DNA of 64,000 bases from Strigamia acuminata (GCA_949358305.1 OX442322.1:2170001-2234000), one strand, 5' to 3'. Counted from the stretch's first letter, positions 51,537-62,540 are shown. Notes: a model not told the origin generated them from the letters alone. Translations and numbers: made by a program.

Positions 51537-53512
51537 TCCCCGGTGGCAAACATAAAAGTTAATTAACTCTTGTATTTGTCATCGGTATATTTTTTAGACG
51601 TAAGATGTTCACTGAGAACTGTTGAATTATTTAATCCAATCATGAATTTTAATAGAATGGACTTTTATTAAAATACGACATTCGTACTTCATAAACACCT
51701 AATTTTGATTGAAATTCGGAGTTATTCAATCTACTTTAAATATATACATATTTTATGGAATGTTTTTGTAATAAATCAACATGTTCCGATTATTTATTAA
51801 ATTAAAAATAAATTTATTCATCCAAAAATTAGTTTCTCAATCACTAATTTATTTACAACGTTAGCTTTTACTTTCAGGTTTCGACCATTTTTATTTATAC
51901 AGCCCACTCTCATTTTCAGATCATTCATTGTCTAAGTAATTGCTCATACTTTTATTTAAAGATATTCAATAAATTTATATAAAATATTCGACTATGCACT
52001 TTGTTTTATTATTTAATTTATATTTTCATGTAAACTATTTATTTTGTTGTATTTTTCATCCCTGGTGGTATGATTATCAATCATTACACTCATTGAGTAT
52101 TAATTAAAAACAACTTTATGTTTTGTTTAAAACTTTTTGATTAACTGACCATTTAATGTTTTCTCATTGGTGATAAGGTTCAACACAGCTGTGATTTTTC
52201 AAACAATAAAACCAGTAGCACACTTAGTGTTTAGTTTTTGGACTTTTTGAAGTCAAGTACGAAGCTGTACAACTGTTTGTAGTTTTTGAGGTTTTGGAGG
52301 AGGGTTCATTAGAATTTATCCTCGTTCCTCTGCCACATTTTTCTCAGATACCTTTAGTCTTTGCTGATGTCTATGTTTAGACTTCACATATTCAGATTCC
52401 TGAATTAGTGATTGAAGAGTCAGATGTATCCATCAAAACATTCATAGAAGTGTCAGGTATTTCCTCCGTTACCATGGGCACAAGAAGTTCAATACATTCA
52501 TTCATCCATTCAGGATTTTTCTGATTGGCATCTGTAGCAACTTTCTGCCCAATTTTTCAAGTTTCAATTAGATAGGAAGTGTGACCGTCAGGCCACCTGG
52601 GTGACCTGCGGCACTGCCACACACCACCATACGGCCCCAAAGGTCAACCCCTCTGTGGGTGATTGACCTAGCCCGGGGAGGAGGGAGTGGAGTGGTGTGG
52701 TGAGGAGGGAGTGGAGTGTGTGAGGAGAGTTGAGTGTTGGACACGGCCTGAGAAGGACGTGTCTGCAGCAGCTCCCAGAGAGGAGAAGTAGTCATCGAGA
52801 GGGACGAGAAGTGTCCCAGGTTGAACCCCACACTCCTCACCATTCACCACGTTGATCCTCAGTGCTATGGCGGAGTCCGTAGTGCAGCCTCCATGAGCGG
52901 ATACGCGGGTCGCAGGTAAGCGCGACATGAATGTTAAGTCGAACCGACCACGTCACACATTGGACTTCTGCCCAGTGTGTGACGGGTCGGTTGCCGGTGC
53001 GGCGCGCCTTCGTGGCGCCCCTGCAACGGGTAGCGGGATTCCCCATACCCCTAGACAACGACAATAAAGGCCAACCAACCAATATTGTGGGAATCTTGTT
53101 ATTATTACGTGATGTATGCGTCCCTACCCAGTGTTATTAGTCCCCTAGTTACATTGGCGAGACCATACCAGTCACAGAAGATGTATAAGGATAAAGAGTC
53201 TTAATATTAATTGATTTTTCAATATAACGACCAGAAAGATTCCCTAATTTATACTGTCAACCTCCATTAATAGCTTCAATTTCCCATGGACCACAATGCT
53301 TTTCAGCAAAACCTAGAGATAATGTGAGTTGTATCCAAACAAAATCTCCAATTTCAAAATCCATATTTATGAATATTGTTTTTAATATTGTTTTGATTTC
53401 AAACTCGAGCAATGTGGACATGAAAGCATGTAATTTCTTACGTCTTTGTAGATCCGTGGTCAAAAGAATCTTGATCGCATTCTTTACCACGTTTTATTTT
53501 GGCCTTATGTAA
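51537..53512 (-). pseudogene. pol: Gyp-4 pol relic (integrase C-terminal region)
   Basis: Diverged relative of Gyp-3 pol. At 53257-53490 the minus strand gives FEIGDFVWIQLTLSLGFAEK and CGPWEIEAINGG, matching the Gyp-3 integrase C-terminus. Further on, IEKSINIKTLYPYTSS precedes an insertion (about 52578-53170), then the frame continues with SYLIET and, at 52340-52545, remnants like KNPEWMNE and EEIPDTSM, with several stops. From 51537 to 52300 the DNA is AT-rich 3' untranslated sequence. The pol upstream of 53512 is replaced by Cop-4. Confidence 0.8.
52578..53170. mobile_element. Unclassified GC-rich insertion in Gyp-4
   Basis: Interrupts the Gyp-4 reading frame. GC-rich to about 53060 with an AATAAAGG near 53063 and a CCAACCAACCAA tail, then AT-rich sequence to about 53170. 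The polyadenylation-like signal and short tandem tail suggest the 3' end of a 5'-truncated non-LTR retrotransposon in plus orientation. No protein motif supports this. Confidence 0.45.
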
Positions 53513-54560
53513 CTTGACGAACCACATTCTCCCTGACTAGTATAACCCATACAGGGCCTTAAACAATTTCCAGCATTTCCCTTGGTTCTGCTTGGTTTAA
53601 TACCCTTTGGGAATTGCCATGAATTGTGGCTTGTCTAGGTCGCCATACAAGTTTGCAGCCTTTATGTCAATGTGGGTGTCTTTCCAGCCCAACAGAATCA
53701 CTAGGGCAGAGAAGAAGACCATTATCAGTAAGAAATTCCCCACAGGTGAAAAGACTTTGGTGGAATCTATACCAGGGCATTGATTGAATCACTGTGCAAC
53801 TAATCTCGCACTGTTGAGCTTAATTTCGCCTTTGCTATCCCGCTTCAATTTATAAATCCATCTGTTCCCTAATAGTTTCTGATCTGGTTCTTGATCAACC
53901 TCTTTAAACACTTCTCTCTCTTTAAAGATTTTGATTTCATCGTCATCGCCCCCTTTCAGTCTTTGCGTTCATTGGCTTCTACAGCTTCCTCACATGTTGC
54001 AAGTTCCGTGATACAACAGTGAGCCATCAAATTAGGAATCTCTGGTTCATTACGCAAAGATTTGAAATTGAACAGACCCCCGTCATACTCAAATCCATTG
54101 GCCTCACACCATCTGACTACTTCTAATCTGCTTCTTAAGCGAGTCTTATTAAGGACAATATACAACGTCGCTGGCTTTCCAGCATTTCTCCTTGTTTTCC
54201 GGGTATATTCTTTTCTTTCCCATTCTCTCAAATCTAACTGTAATACTTGTTGCCCACCAATCGCCCCCTGTCCCTCTCTAACATTTGGGGATGCCACCAG
54301 TGCATCTTCATACGCCTACTCGTCTTCACTCTCAATCTCTGATTGAGTTGGGCTATCCTTGGGGACTATTCTCAGTTTGGAGGTCGTTGGTAACGGCGGT
54401 TTTGCCGGCAACGGTGGCGGTAACGGTGGCGTTAATGCCTGTGGCTATACCTGGGGCAATCCCAGTTGCTGAACTGGTGGAGTAGGTGAGAGAGTAGTTC
54501 CTGCCACACTTTCATCATCAGATTTCACCTAAATATTATCGAAATTATTTGTATAGAAAT
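53513..54560 (-). pseudogene. pol: Cop-4 pol relic (Pro-rich linker, MBD-like segment, RT start)
   Basis: Minus strand, several stops. From 54560: a Pro-rich linker (PPLPPPLPAKPPLP), an acidic stretch, an MBD-like segment (54058-54222), then EEAVEANERKD (before a stop where a Trp is usual), then RT pieces: NRWIYKLKRDSKGEI, ARLVAQ, DIKAANLYGDLD and LFKALYGL. These are the Copia RT fingers and palm motifs in order; the YVDD region is missing. Diverged from Cop-1, -3 and -5, so a separate lineage. It is truncated at both ends, against Gyp-4 and Gyp-5. Confidence 0.85.
54058..54222 (-). other. MBD-like module in Cop-4
   Basis: About 55 residues reading W-E-R-K-E-Y-T-R-K, then GK..TLYI, RLRSRLEVVRW and LFNFK. 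This follows the MBD consensus along its whole length: W.RRE..RKSG, the YY strand, R.RSK.EL.RY and FDF(K/R). It lies about 60-70 residues before the RT, the same place as in Cop-3. No search or structural model was run. Confidence 0.6.
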
Positions 54561-54644
54561 TATTTCCTTTCGGAACTTCCACCTTTTCAAACGTTTTCTC
54601 ATTTCAATATTCATCTTTGATAATCTTAACATGTTCTGAGCTTG

Positions 54645-54750
54645 TTGTTATGTTGCTGAGAAGCGAATGTATACGACAATGTTAGAACAACTGAATGGAT
54701 AGAATACTTTATTCACAATGGTTTGGGGGCTTATATACCCCACACAATGT
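54645..54750 (-). repeat. Gyp-5 LTR remnant
   Basis: On the minus strand, GGGGTATATAAGCCCCC (TATA box), then GAATAAAG (polyadenylation signal) and an end near CAGCAACATAACA. The pol frame runs directly into it at about 54750, so an internal deletion has joined pol to the LTR. Confidence 0.55.
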
Positions 54751-55315
54751 CGAGGTTTGCTTTTATCTCATTTAGCAGAGGAATCGGAACTCTTCGAGGT
54801 GTCATTAACGCATATGGACTTGCATCAGGCTTCAGTCGTATTTTGTACGGTATTTCGACGCGTCCCAAACCGCTGAATAGCTTCAGATAAGCTGCCTTCG
54901 GATCGAATGACATCTTCGGTGTCTTCTCCGTTTTTACCGCATCAACCCCGCAACGTCTGATGATGTTCAACTCTTCGCAGGCGTCGCCTTCCTGTAACGG
55001 CTGCATTAAACCTCGAACAACGTAGATCGCTGTTAATTTCGACCGTCCTCGGTACTCGATTTTCTCCCATAACATTCCTACCGTTTCCATTTTGCCTTTG
55101 TTCGCATTGTGCAAGTTCAGCTCGGGTTTCCGTAATTTTCTATCGGAAAAATAGTCTCTGTAGACCTCTTCGGGAATACACGTTGTTTCGGCGCCGGAAT
55201 CTGCCTTGAATCCAATTCTTGCATTCCTGATCTCCACCAACACATGCCATCTACCCTGTCGACTGGCAACACCGTTGACTGATTCAACATATGCGTCCGT
55301 CGCCTCACTGACCCT
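54731..55315 (-). pseudogene. pol: Gyp-5 pol fragment (protease and start of RT)
   Basis: Same frame as Gyp-5 gag, after a single TAA at 55316-55318. Protease motif ADSGAETTCIPEEVY near 55200. It continues to the RT N-terminal region (KLFSGLGRVEIPYKIRLKPD, then PRRVPIPLLNEI) and ends by running into LTR-like sequence at 54731. The style resembles the Mag/K02A2.6 group of Gypsy elements. RT, RNase H and integrase have been deleted. Confidence 0.85.
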
Positions 55316-55782
55316 TTAAATCGCTGCGCTTCGGCATACCCTCGCATAATGACCTTTGCGATTACAGTTGTGGCATGTCAACTTTGCTGCTGGACAGTCC
55401 TTCATCGAGTGGACTTTGCCGCCACATCTGCCGCAATTACTCGAGTTTTTCGATGCATTCCTCGGCTGCGCCTTGGGACCGCCGTCCGGTTTGCTCGATT
55501 TCCCGCTGTCGTCTGGTCGTTCAGTTTTCTTTTTCCAGAAGTTGGATTGTTGCGCCTTCTTGGAGTCAACTCGATCCACAGACCTATTGGTCGATGACGC
55601 TTCCAGCAATGTTTTCGACTGCGAATTGACCTGTTCAGACTGTTTCGTCATCTCGATTGCCTTCGCCAATGTCAAGTTGCTTTGAAGCTGAAGCTTCTTT
55701 GCCATCGCCTTGTCCCTGATGCCATTTACTATCTTGTCGCGGATAAACTCGTCATACAATGCATCAAATTTGCAGTGTTTGG
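55316..55782 (-). pseudogene. gag: Gyp-5 gag fragment with two zinc knuckles
   Basis: C-terminal Gag, cut upstream by the Cop-5 LTR at 55783. The visible part starts KFDALYDEFIRDKIVNGI and has two cysteine motifs, CGRCGGKVHSMKDCP and CHNCNRKGHYARVC. Two knuckles of this kind just before an in-frame protease fit Mag-like Gypsy Gag. It ends at TAA, after which the protease continues in frame. Confidence 0.88.
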
Positions 55783-56115
55783 TGTTGGGTTATAATATTT
55801 ACTAAGTGCAATGTATATATTATTGTATCGTATTATCAAGCGATAATGTTTATTATTGTTCATTCTGTACATATATCCTGTGTATTTACTATTAGCATTA
55901 CGAGTTTTTGCTTTGTTTACATTTCGGATATATCACTTCTATATTGCGCCTATAGGTGGCATTGTATACCTTGGGGTCACGTGATCAGACAGAATAAACT
56001 CACTCTATGTTCAGTTATGCACCTGAGAACACCTGTCTTTTTTTGTTTCACAATTGGGTTTTTCACACCACTGCACAACAAGGCATTTGCTGATGATTTC
56101 AACGAGAAATCAACA
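55783..56115 (+). repeat. Cop-5 5' LTR
   Basis: 333 bp from TGTTGGGTTATAATATT to GAAATCAACA, set at the right by the adjacent primer site. It shares TCGTATTATCAAGCGATAAT and a GGTGGCATTGTATAC-like block with the Cop-1 LTR. Confidence 0.82.
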
Positions 56116-56127
56116 AGGTTATGGGCC
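56116..56127 (+). other. Cop-5 primer-binding site, internal tRNA-iMet
   Basis: AGGTTATGGGCC directly after the LTR. It matches the complement of the initiator tRNA-Met anticodon stem-loop, the half-tRNA priming known from Drosophila copia. Confidence 0.75.
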
Positions 56128-56704
56128 ATACAATGTGGGAAAACCCTGGAAAACCATTTGAAGTCATTCTGGACAATTTGGAGACAATTAGAGGTTTGGA
56201 GAAAAATTTCCTCTAATTTATTCAAAATGGCGGCGCCCACGACAGAGGACAACAATTTGTGTTTGTGCCAGGATTCAATGGATTTTCGAGCAGCAGAGAG
56301 TCATTAAACAACACAGGAACACTATTTGGGTTTGAATAATATTAAACCTAATATTTATCCGTTTTTCTTTTCCAAATTTTGGACTTTAGACGTTTTTCGC
56401 GTGCTACGAGGCGAAGCACGTATCGGCGACGTGTCGGTATTTACGAATTGTGAACGTTTCTTCGAGTATTCGACGAGCACAATAATTTAGAAGACATCTG
56501 AATTTAATGAACAATTTACAGTGTCTATTTTTGATTTCACTTACTAGTTTAGTGTTGTGACAGGAATTTTACTAACTTAATTATAAGTAGCGCATTAACC
56601 TCATGAAATTGCACTATTTTCATGAGTAATTAGTAAGAAAAGTGTTTTTACTGAAAAAGTGTGTGTTTGTGCGCTGATTGACAAGTTAGTTTATCAAAAA
56701 CAAG
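56128..56704 (+). other. Cop-5 leader
   Basis: Untranslated; carries the YY1-like motif CAAAATGGCGGC at 56223-56234 within a 16-base match to the Cop-2 leader. Confidence 0.6.
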
Positions 56705-58305
56705 ATGGATTCGGACAAACCAGAAAGAAAAATCACCTTGCTGAACAGGGAGAATTATGATGCATGGAAACAGCAGATCAAAGTACTTTTAATGCATCAT
56801 GGCTGCTGGAGTTTCACCGATGGAACTGAAGAAGCGTTGGCACCTGGAGCATCATGGCGCGACCGTTCGGATTATAAATTACGCAAAGGACGAGCCTTTA
56901 GCTGAATTTATTACTCAATTGAAGAGCAATATCACGAATTGCTTAACGGGGTCGACGATGCTAAGAAGGCGTGGGACACGCTCAAAGCCAATTTCGAACC
57001 GGTTTCCAGAGCGCCGATAATACGTCTGTTGGACGAATTCTTTAGCCTCAAATACGACCCGGCGACGGAGACGATTGGAGTCTTTGCAGCAAAGATACGA
57101 AACGCCGCAAAGAAACTCGCCGACGTCAAACACAAATTGGAGGACTTGTATCAGGCATTCCAACTCATTTGATACCTGCCAGTAGAATATCAATCGATTG
57201 TCCAGAGTATTTACCGCTGGGAAGATGCAAATTTCACTTTGGAGAAGATGGAAGCCGAATTAGTCGCCGAGAAAGGCAGGCTGGCTCAACAACGACGCGA
57301 TTCGGGCCAGGGGCCGATCGTGGATGCTTTTAGCATGGGAATGAGCAGCACAAACACGAAAAACAGCGACAATTCACAGAAACAACAACAACAACAACAA
57401 CAACAGCAACAAGGGAACAATACTCAAAACAATCGAGGATTTCAAGGCGGACAGAAAAGTGGCAGATCCAATTATCGAGGCGGCAAAAATTCGAGGAATT
57501 TTCGAGGAAACACGACCGGATCATCAGGACGGGGGCCGTGTTTTTGCTGCAATCAACCAGGACATTGGGCGCGGGATTGCACGATGCAATTGCCACCAAA
57601 CAACAATTTAAACACGAATAGTGCAGAAGAATTGGACGCCAACATGTTAGATGTCGGATTTTTGACAGAATTGGACAAAGAGGAGATGCTGCAGTGCAGC
57701 ACAACAAACAATTGTTGGATATACAACACCGGGGCGACCGGACATTTCTGTAAGGAGAAGGACCAATTCTTTAATTTCAAACAAACCACTGGAACTATCA
57801 GCCAAGCAGATAAAAAGACATTAATACAAATCCAAGGCGTTGGCGATGTCTGCGTGATGTGCGTCGTGGGGAAAGAAACAATTCCAATAACTTTAAAGAA
57901 AGTTTACTACGCACCGGATTTGAAGAGGGATTTGATGTTGGGACCGTGTATAGACGAGGCGAGATGCAAGGTTGCAATTGGCTGCGGAATAGTTAAGATT
58001 TACGACCCACAGTGGAAGAGACAATTAATGGAAGCTGTAAAAAACGACAGACTTTACTACATTAAAACGAGTGACCAAAAACCAGACTTTGAAAAGCTGA
58101 GACAAAAGCAAAACAACAAAGCTTATGTTGGTGAACAACAAAAACAACCATTAACTGGATCAACCAGAAATGCATCTAATCCAGAAGAGGCTAGACTTTG
58201 GCACGAACGATTGGGGCACATTCATTTTCCAAGTGTACAAGGAATGAGTAAAAGTGATGCAGTAATTGGATTGCCTATATTAGATGTGCCCATTACACAG
58301 TGCGA
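56705..58305 (+). pseudogene. gag-pol: Cop-5 gag, protease and pre-integrase, with several lesions
   Basis: Starts at ATG 56705 (MDSDKPERKITLLNRENYDA), a Copia Gag N terminus with the typical YDAWKQQIKVLL motif. Two frame changes lie near 56885 and 56935, and a TGA at 57170-57172 sits where Trp or another residue is expected. After a poly-Gln tract and RGG-like region comes the CCHC knuckle CFCCNQPGHWARDC. The protease motif reads YNTGATGHFC, with Asn (codon 57725-57727) in place of the catalytic Asp. The pre-integrase motif LWHERLGHIHF follows. A further frame change at about 58305 precedes the integrase. This copy cannot make a functional polyprotein. Confidence 0.9.
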
Positions 58306-59358
58306 TTTGGCAATTTGGCGAAGAAAAGGTCGATTTCACACAAGTCTTTGCCTGGAATTAGATCCAAACAACCACTAGAGCTACTTCATATGGACGTGTG
58401 CGGCGCGTTTAACACGCAAACACTTTCCGGAAATAGATACTTTCTCACTATTACTGATGATTATTCGCGTTACTCAACAGTGTACTTAATGAAGAAAAAA
58501 GATGAAGTATTCGAAATATTCCAGAAACACGTTAAGCGAATAGAACGATTATTGGGAAAATCGGTTCTAGCCATTCGGACGGATAATGGCATGGAGTTTT
58601 GTTCAAACAAATTTGGAGAGTACCTCGAGGGACTGGGAATTGCCCACGAAAGGACTAATGCGTACACTCCTGCCCAGAACGGCGTTTCTGAAAGACTCAA
58701 CCAAACTTTGGCAAATGGGATGCGTGCACTCATCTACGATGCACAATTGGAACATCGATTTTGGGGTGAAGCAATTCTCACTTTTAACTATCTCAGAAAT
58801 CGGATTGCCAAGTTGAACTCGGACAAAACACCAATGGAATTGTATTATGGTCGGAAACCATCGCTTCGACACTTGAGAAAATTTGGGAGTTTGTGTTTCG
58901 TGCAAAAGAAAATTCGAGATGGCAAAATTGACAAGAAAGGACTGCATGGAATCATGCTCGGCTATTCCCGGATAACAAAAGGAAATAGGGTCTGGCTGCC
59001 AGAATTTTCCAAAGTGATCGAGACCAGTGACGTTAAGTTTGTAGAAAGCAGGCGCGGAGTTGAAGGCGTGCTGGGCCTTCCAGAGAAATATACGACGTAT
59101 ATTGACAATTTAGAAGATAATTTGGAGGATAATGATCGCCAATATTACTCAGATGAGGACAATAGACCACCACTACCGCCGCCAATCCCAATTCAGAAGA
59201 AAGAAGCTCAACAAGAGGAATTACCTCAAGTAAAACTGAGATTTAGACAACCAGAAGACAAATTACGAACCAATTTGCCTGCACCACAAGCGAAGGCAAA
59301 AGTCCCGGACCCTGTTCGTACTATTCCTCCACTTGTCTGGAAGAAAACAGAAAAAGTT
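58306..59358 (+). pseudogene. pol: Cop-5 integrase, cut by Gyp-6
   Basis: Integrase core with the complete catalytic set: Asp in HMDVCGAF, Asp in RTDNGMEF and Glu in NGVSERLNQ. The C-terminal LGYSRITKG and PEFSKVIETSDV motifs follow, then a Pro-rich linker (RPPLPPPIP) like that in Cop-3. The frame stops being Copia at WKKTEKV, the first residues of the MBD-like module, where the Gyp-6 LTR begins. Confidence 0.92.
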
Positions 59359-61070
59359 TATGACGATCATGCAGTCGCTCATCGATATAGCGACAAATTA
59401 CGCCAATAGATGGCGCTGACGACCAAAAGCGGCAAATTCGAATAGAATTTGTCACTTGACGTAAAACCACATAAAATACAACTTTTATGTGATTTTAAGG
59501 CAGAGAATCAACGTTATCTTATGTTTATGGCAATAAATATAGATATTAGGTTGTTTTGTGGTAACTCTGCAAAGTTACCCCAAAACTAGGCCTAAGGGAT
59601 TAAATCTCCCCCTCGCACCTGCTCCAAGCATGGACCCCCGCGGATCAAGTTGAAAGACTTAATCCAAAAGTGTTCCTCGCTATCCAGTTCCTGTCCCGAC
59701 CTAGCAGAGAGCTATGGTCTGTCCTTTTGACCACCTGGACTGAAAATGTGTCCTGAGTATCCCATCACCTGGACCAGTGATTGGGGGGATTTGCAGGACC
59801 ATTGCTCTCATTGGAGCAATGGCCAAGCTATTGTTTTCCCCGAGTATATACTTCCTCGCAACAGGAAGTAGCTCGCTCTTGACCAGATATTTTGACTATA
59901 TGTTTTCTTGAGCCCTTTCTACTACTTCGGTGTTATGTTGATTGCGCAAACACAAGCTTGCCTGTTGATTGCGCAGCCAATGCCCCTTATACTGCGGGCC
60001 TATGAGAACATACATACGGCGTACACTTGACGTGGAGATGGGTGATATGATGCCTCCATGTCCGGGTGCCCGATGACGGCTGTGTGGCCGTGAGGAGATC
60101 AGGTCGCGGCGATGAGTAGTAAGAATCCCGTCGGGCCGGATATAATTCAACAAGTGTTCCACAAGGCCTGCCAGTTACAGTAAACCACGGCTGCCGAACA
60201 GCGTGTCGAAAATGTAACATTAGGGTTGAAATAACTAAACTCGGAAAAGTTTAGTTAGATTAAATCCCCAGCTAGTTTATGTCACAACTCAACATTGTGC
60301 ATAAACAGGGATACTTCTTCCAGAACTGTACAAAACTGAAGACTAGCTACATTAGCATTTACTTGCCAGTAAATGTGTAGCTAAATTGCCAACTTTATGT
60401 AAGCAGAATTATTACGAGTATTTACTGAAAAGTAATACTCTAATAAATACATCCATTACCCGGAACCAGAAGTTATGATTGTAAACTCGCAACAGTTTAC
60501 TCTCGTATGAAGAACCAATTTGACGTATCACACCAATTATAAATGTCTTAAAACATTTATAAGAGGTCAATTGGTAAATGGCTCTCACAAGCCATTTAAA
60601 CCAATAGCCGCCCCAAGTTTGTGGCGATGCAGATACCGTCAACCGGACGTCCTCGGATACTAACCTTTTTCATTACAGATTTGAACCAGACCCCGATGTA
60701 CAACTAGGACCAAATAATCAACCGATTTAGACGACATCTTACTGACCCGATGAAGCCGACTTGATATTATCATAGCGCCGTTTAGGCGACTGTATGTATA
60801 GTTAATCGACCCATTTATACGGCCAATTGTCGGCATAGTTAATGTATAACTGTAGTTTATGCAAATTGATTAATATAATCACTTTACGGTGATTATATTT
60901 ATATATCAATAAACATGTTATGTCTTGATAACCGCATGTGTCATTATTTTACCCAGTTCACACTTTAGGTTTTGTCAATCCTATCTCTCAACTACTGAAT
61001 AGATAGACTAGCTTGTTATGCCAAAATACACATTTTGAGCGGATAGCGTCATCGAAAGGTCATCGTCACA
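59359..61070 (+). repeat. Gyp-6 5' LTR
   Basis: 1712 bp. The right end ATCGTCACA is fixed by the primer-binding site. The left end is taken as TATGACGAT, the inverted match to the right end with one change (TA for TG); the alternative is TG at 59361. The first 70 bp resemble the Gyp-3 LTR start, including ATAGATGGCGCTG. It contains perfect hairpins with 6-nt loops at 59799, 60233, 60481, 60537 and 60575. Confidence 0.82.
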
Positions 61071-61072
61071 CG

Positions 61073-61090
61073 TGGAGGTTCCACCGAGAT
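61073..61090 (+). other. Gyp-6 primer-binding site, tRNA-Gln
   Basis: TGGAGGTTCCACCGAGAT, two bases after the LTR, 18 of 18 complementary to the eukaryotic tRNA-Gln 3' end. Confidence 0.93.
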
Positions 61091-62540
61091 AGGTTGCAAG
61101 CTAAAAGTGAACTTAGGTAAAATTTTGAATTTTGACATTTTTGTTGTAATTTTTCTTTACCAAGAAAATTATGGCTGAGTTGTATTTTTTCTAACCAGAA
61201 AATTATGACTAAATGTCCGTGTTGTAAATTTTCTTAAAAAAGAAATTTATAACCGTTTTGTTCGTGTTGTGATTTTCTTTAACGAGAAAATTACGATTAT
61301 TGATTTGTTTGTTGTATTTTCTCTCGAAAAAGAAAAATATAATTACAAATTTCACAGTGTTGTTAATATTTTAATCGAAATATTGATTGAACATTGTTTC
61401 CCGAGTCTAGTTGCATTTTCTTCACAAGAATGTGTAACAAGTAGACTACCGTACGTTATTTATTATTTCGCGAAAAATATAAATAAATGTGCCAGACGTT
61501 TGTTGGATCATTTCTTTTGAATAAAAAGTTTTGATTCTCGACAAACAAACAGAAGTTTCTACAACTAGAAAAATTTACGATGCTGTCCATTGTTTAAGTT
61601 ATTTCTAATCAAAATGCTTGAACTTTAACTTTTTGTACGAAAAGTTAACGACACTTGGATGGTAGTCTGAAGAGGTCATATTTTCTCACCAAAAATATGA
61701 CTAATGGTAGTATTTTGTGATTATTTCCCGAAAAAGAAATAAAAACAATTTTCTCTTTACAAAGAGACTGGAGATTGTCAAGCAGCTGTGGAGAATGGGC
61801 GATTTTGACTTGTCTTAAAAAACAGGTTAATCTTGCTGACAAGAATGGCAAAGTTCAAATTCTCGAAAAAGAATTTGGACCAAAACTCAGTGGGTGGCAT
61901 ATCCAGAAAAGGAAATGCATTGTTGGGTAATGAATGAGTGGCACACGTCAAATGTGTCATTTTTTCATTCGTCCAATCCCACTGAACGGATTAACCCCCA
62001 AAATTCATTTTTTGGGAAGTGTGAAGACCACTTGCATTCTTGCATCCACACTGACTGGACGTCTCTTGACCACCATTTTGGACCGTAACCACCTTGTTCG
62101 TTTGGACCATTTTGCATCCGAAAAGCCGTAAAGTTAAGTGTAATTTTGTTAAAACATTGTAGTTTAAAGCGCACCTTCCTAAGCGCTAGTTTAGTATAAA
62201 AAGTGTATTTCATTTTTGTAGTTTAAGTGTGTTTTGCCCACACCAAGTTTAAAGAATCAGTTGTACTATTCTTTCTCTAGTTTTAATTTAGGCGTGACTG
62301 TTTCTCCGCGCTAGTTGTTGTATTAAAATCCTTCTTACTCCAATCTATTTTGAGTGTTTTTGGGCGTTATTTTCTTGTTGTTTTTCGTGTACCCCACAGT
62401 ACACGTTTTAACACCGAACCTATCGCCAATTTTATTCGATTCTGTCGGTTACGTACGAATAGTACGTGATCTCACACCGAATCTATCGCCGATTTTTCAA
62501 CTTTTTACTTTGTGTTTTCATATTTTTGAACAAAAATATC
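61091..62540 (+). other. Gyp-6 leader with dense hairpin array
   Basis: 1.45 kb without a credible ORF. From 61147 to 61877 there are about ten short hairpins, many built on TTTTCT/AGAAAA arms; the best are TTAACTTTT (61625, 9 bp) and GTCATATTTT (61675, 10 bp). Loops often contain CGAAAAA or ACC. After 61900 the sequence is less regular. Confidence 0.65.

Noticed and set aside
52837-53140. Overlapping open frames on both strands in the GC-rich insert
   Set aside because: They overlap each other on opposite strands and show no domain pattern; GC-rich composition explains them.
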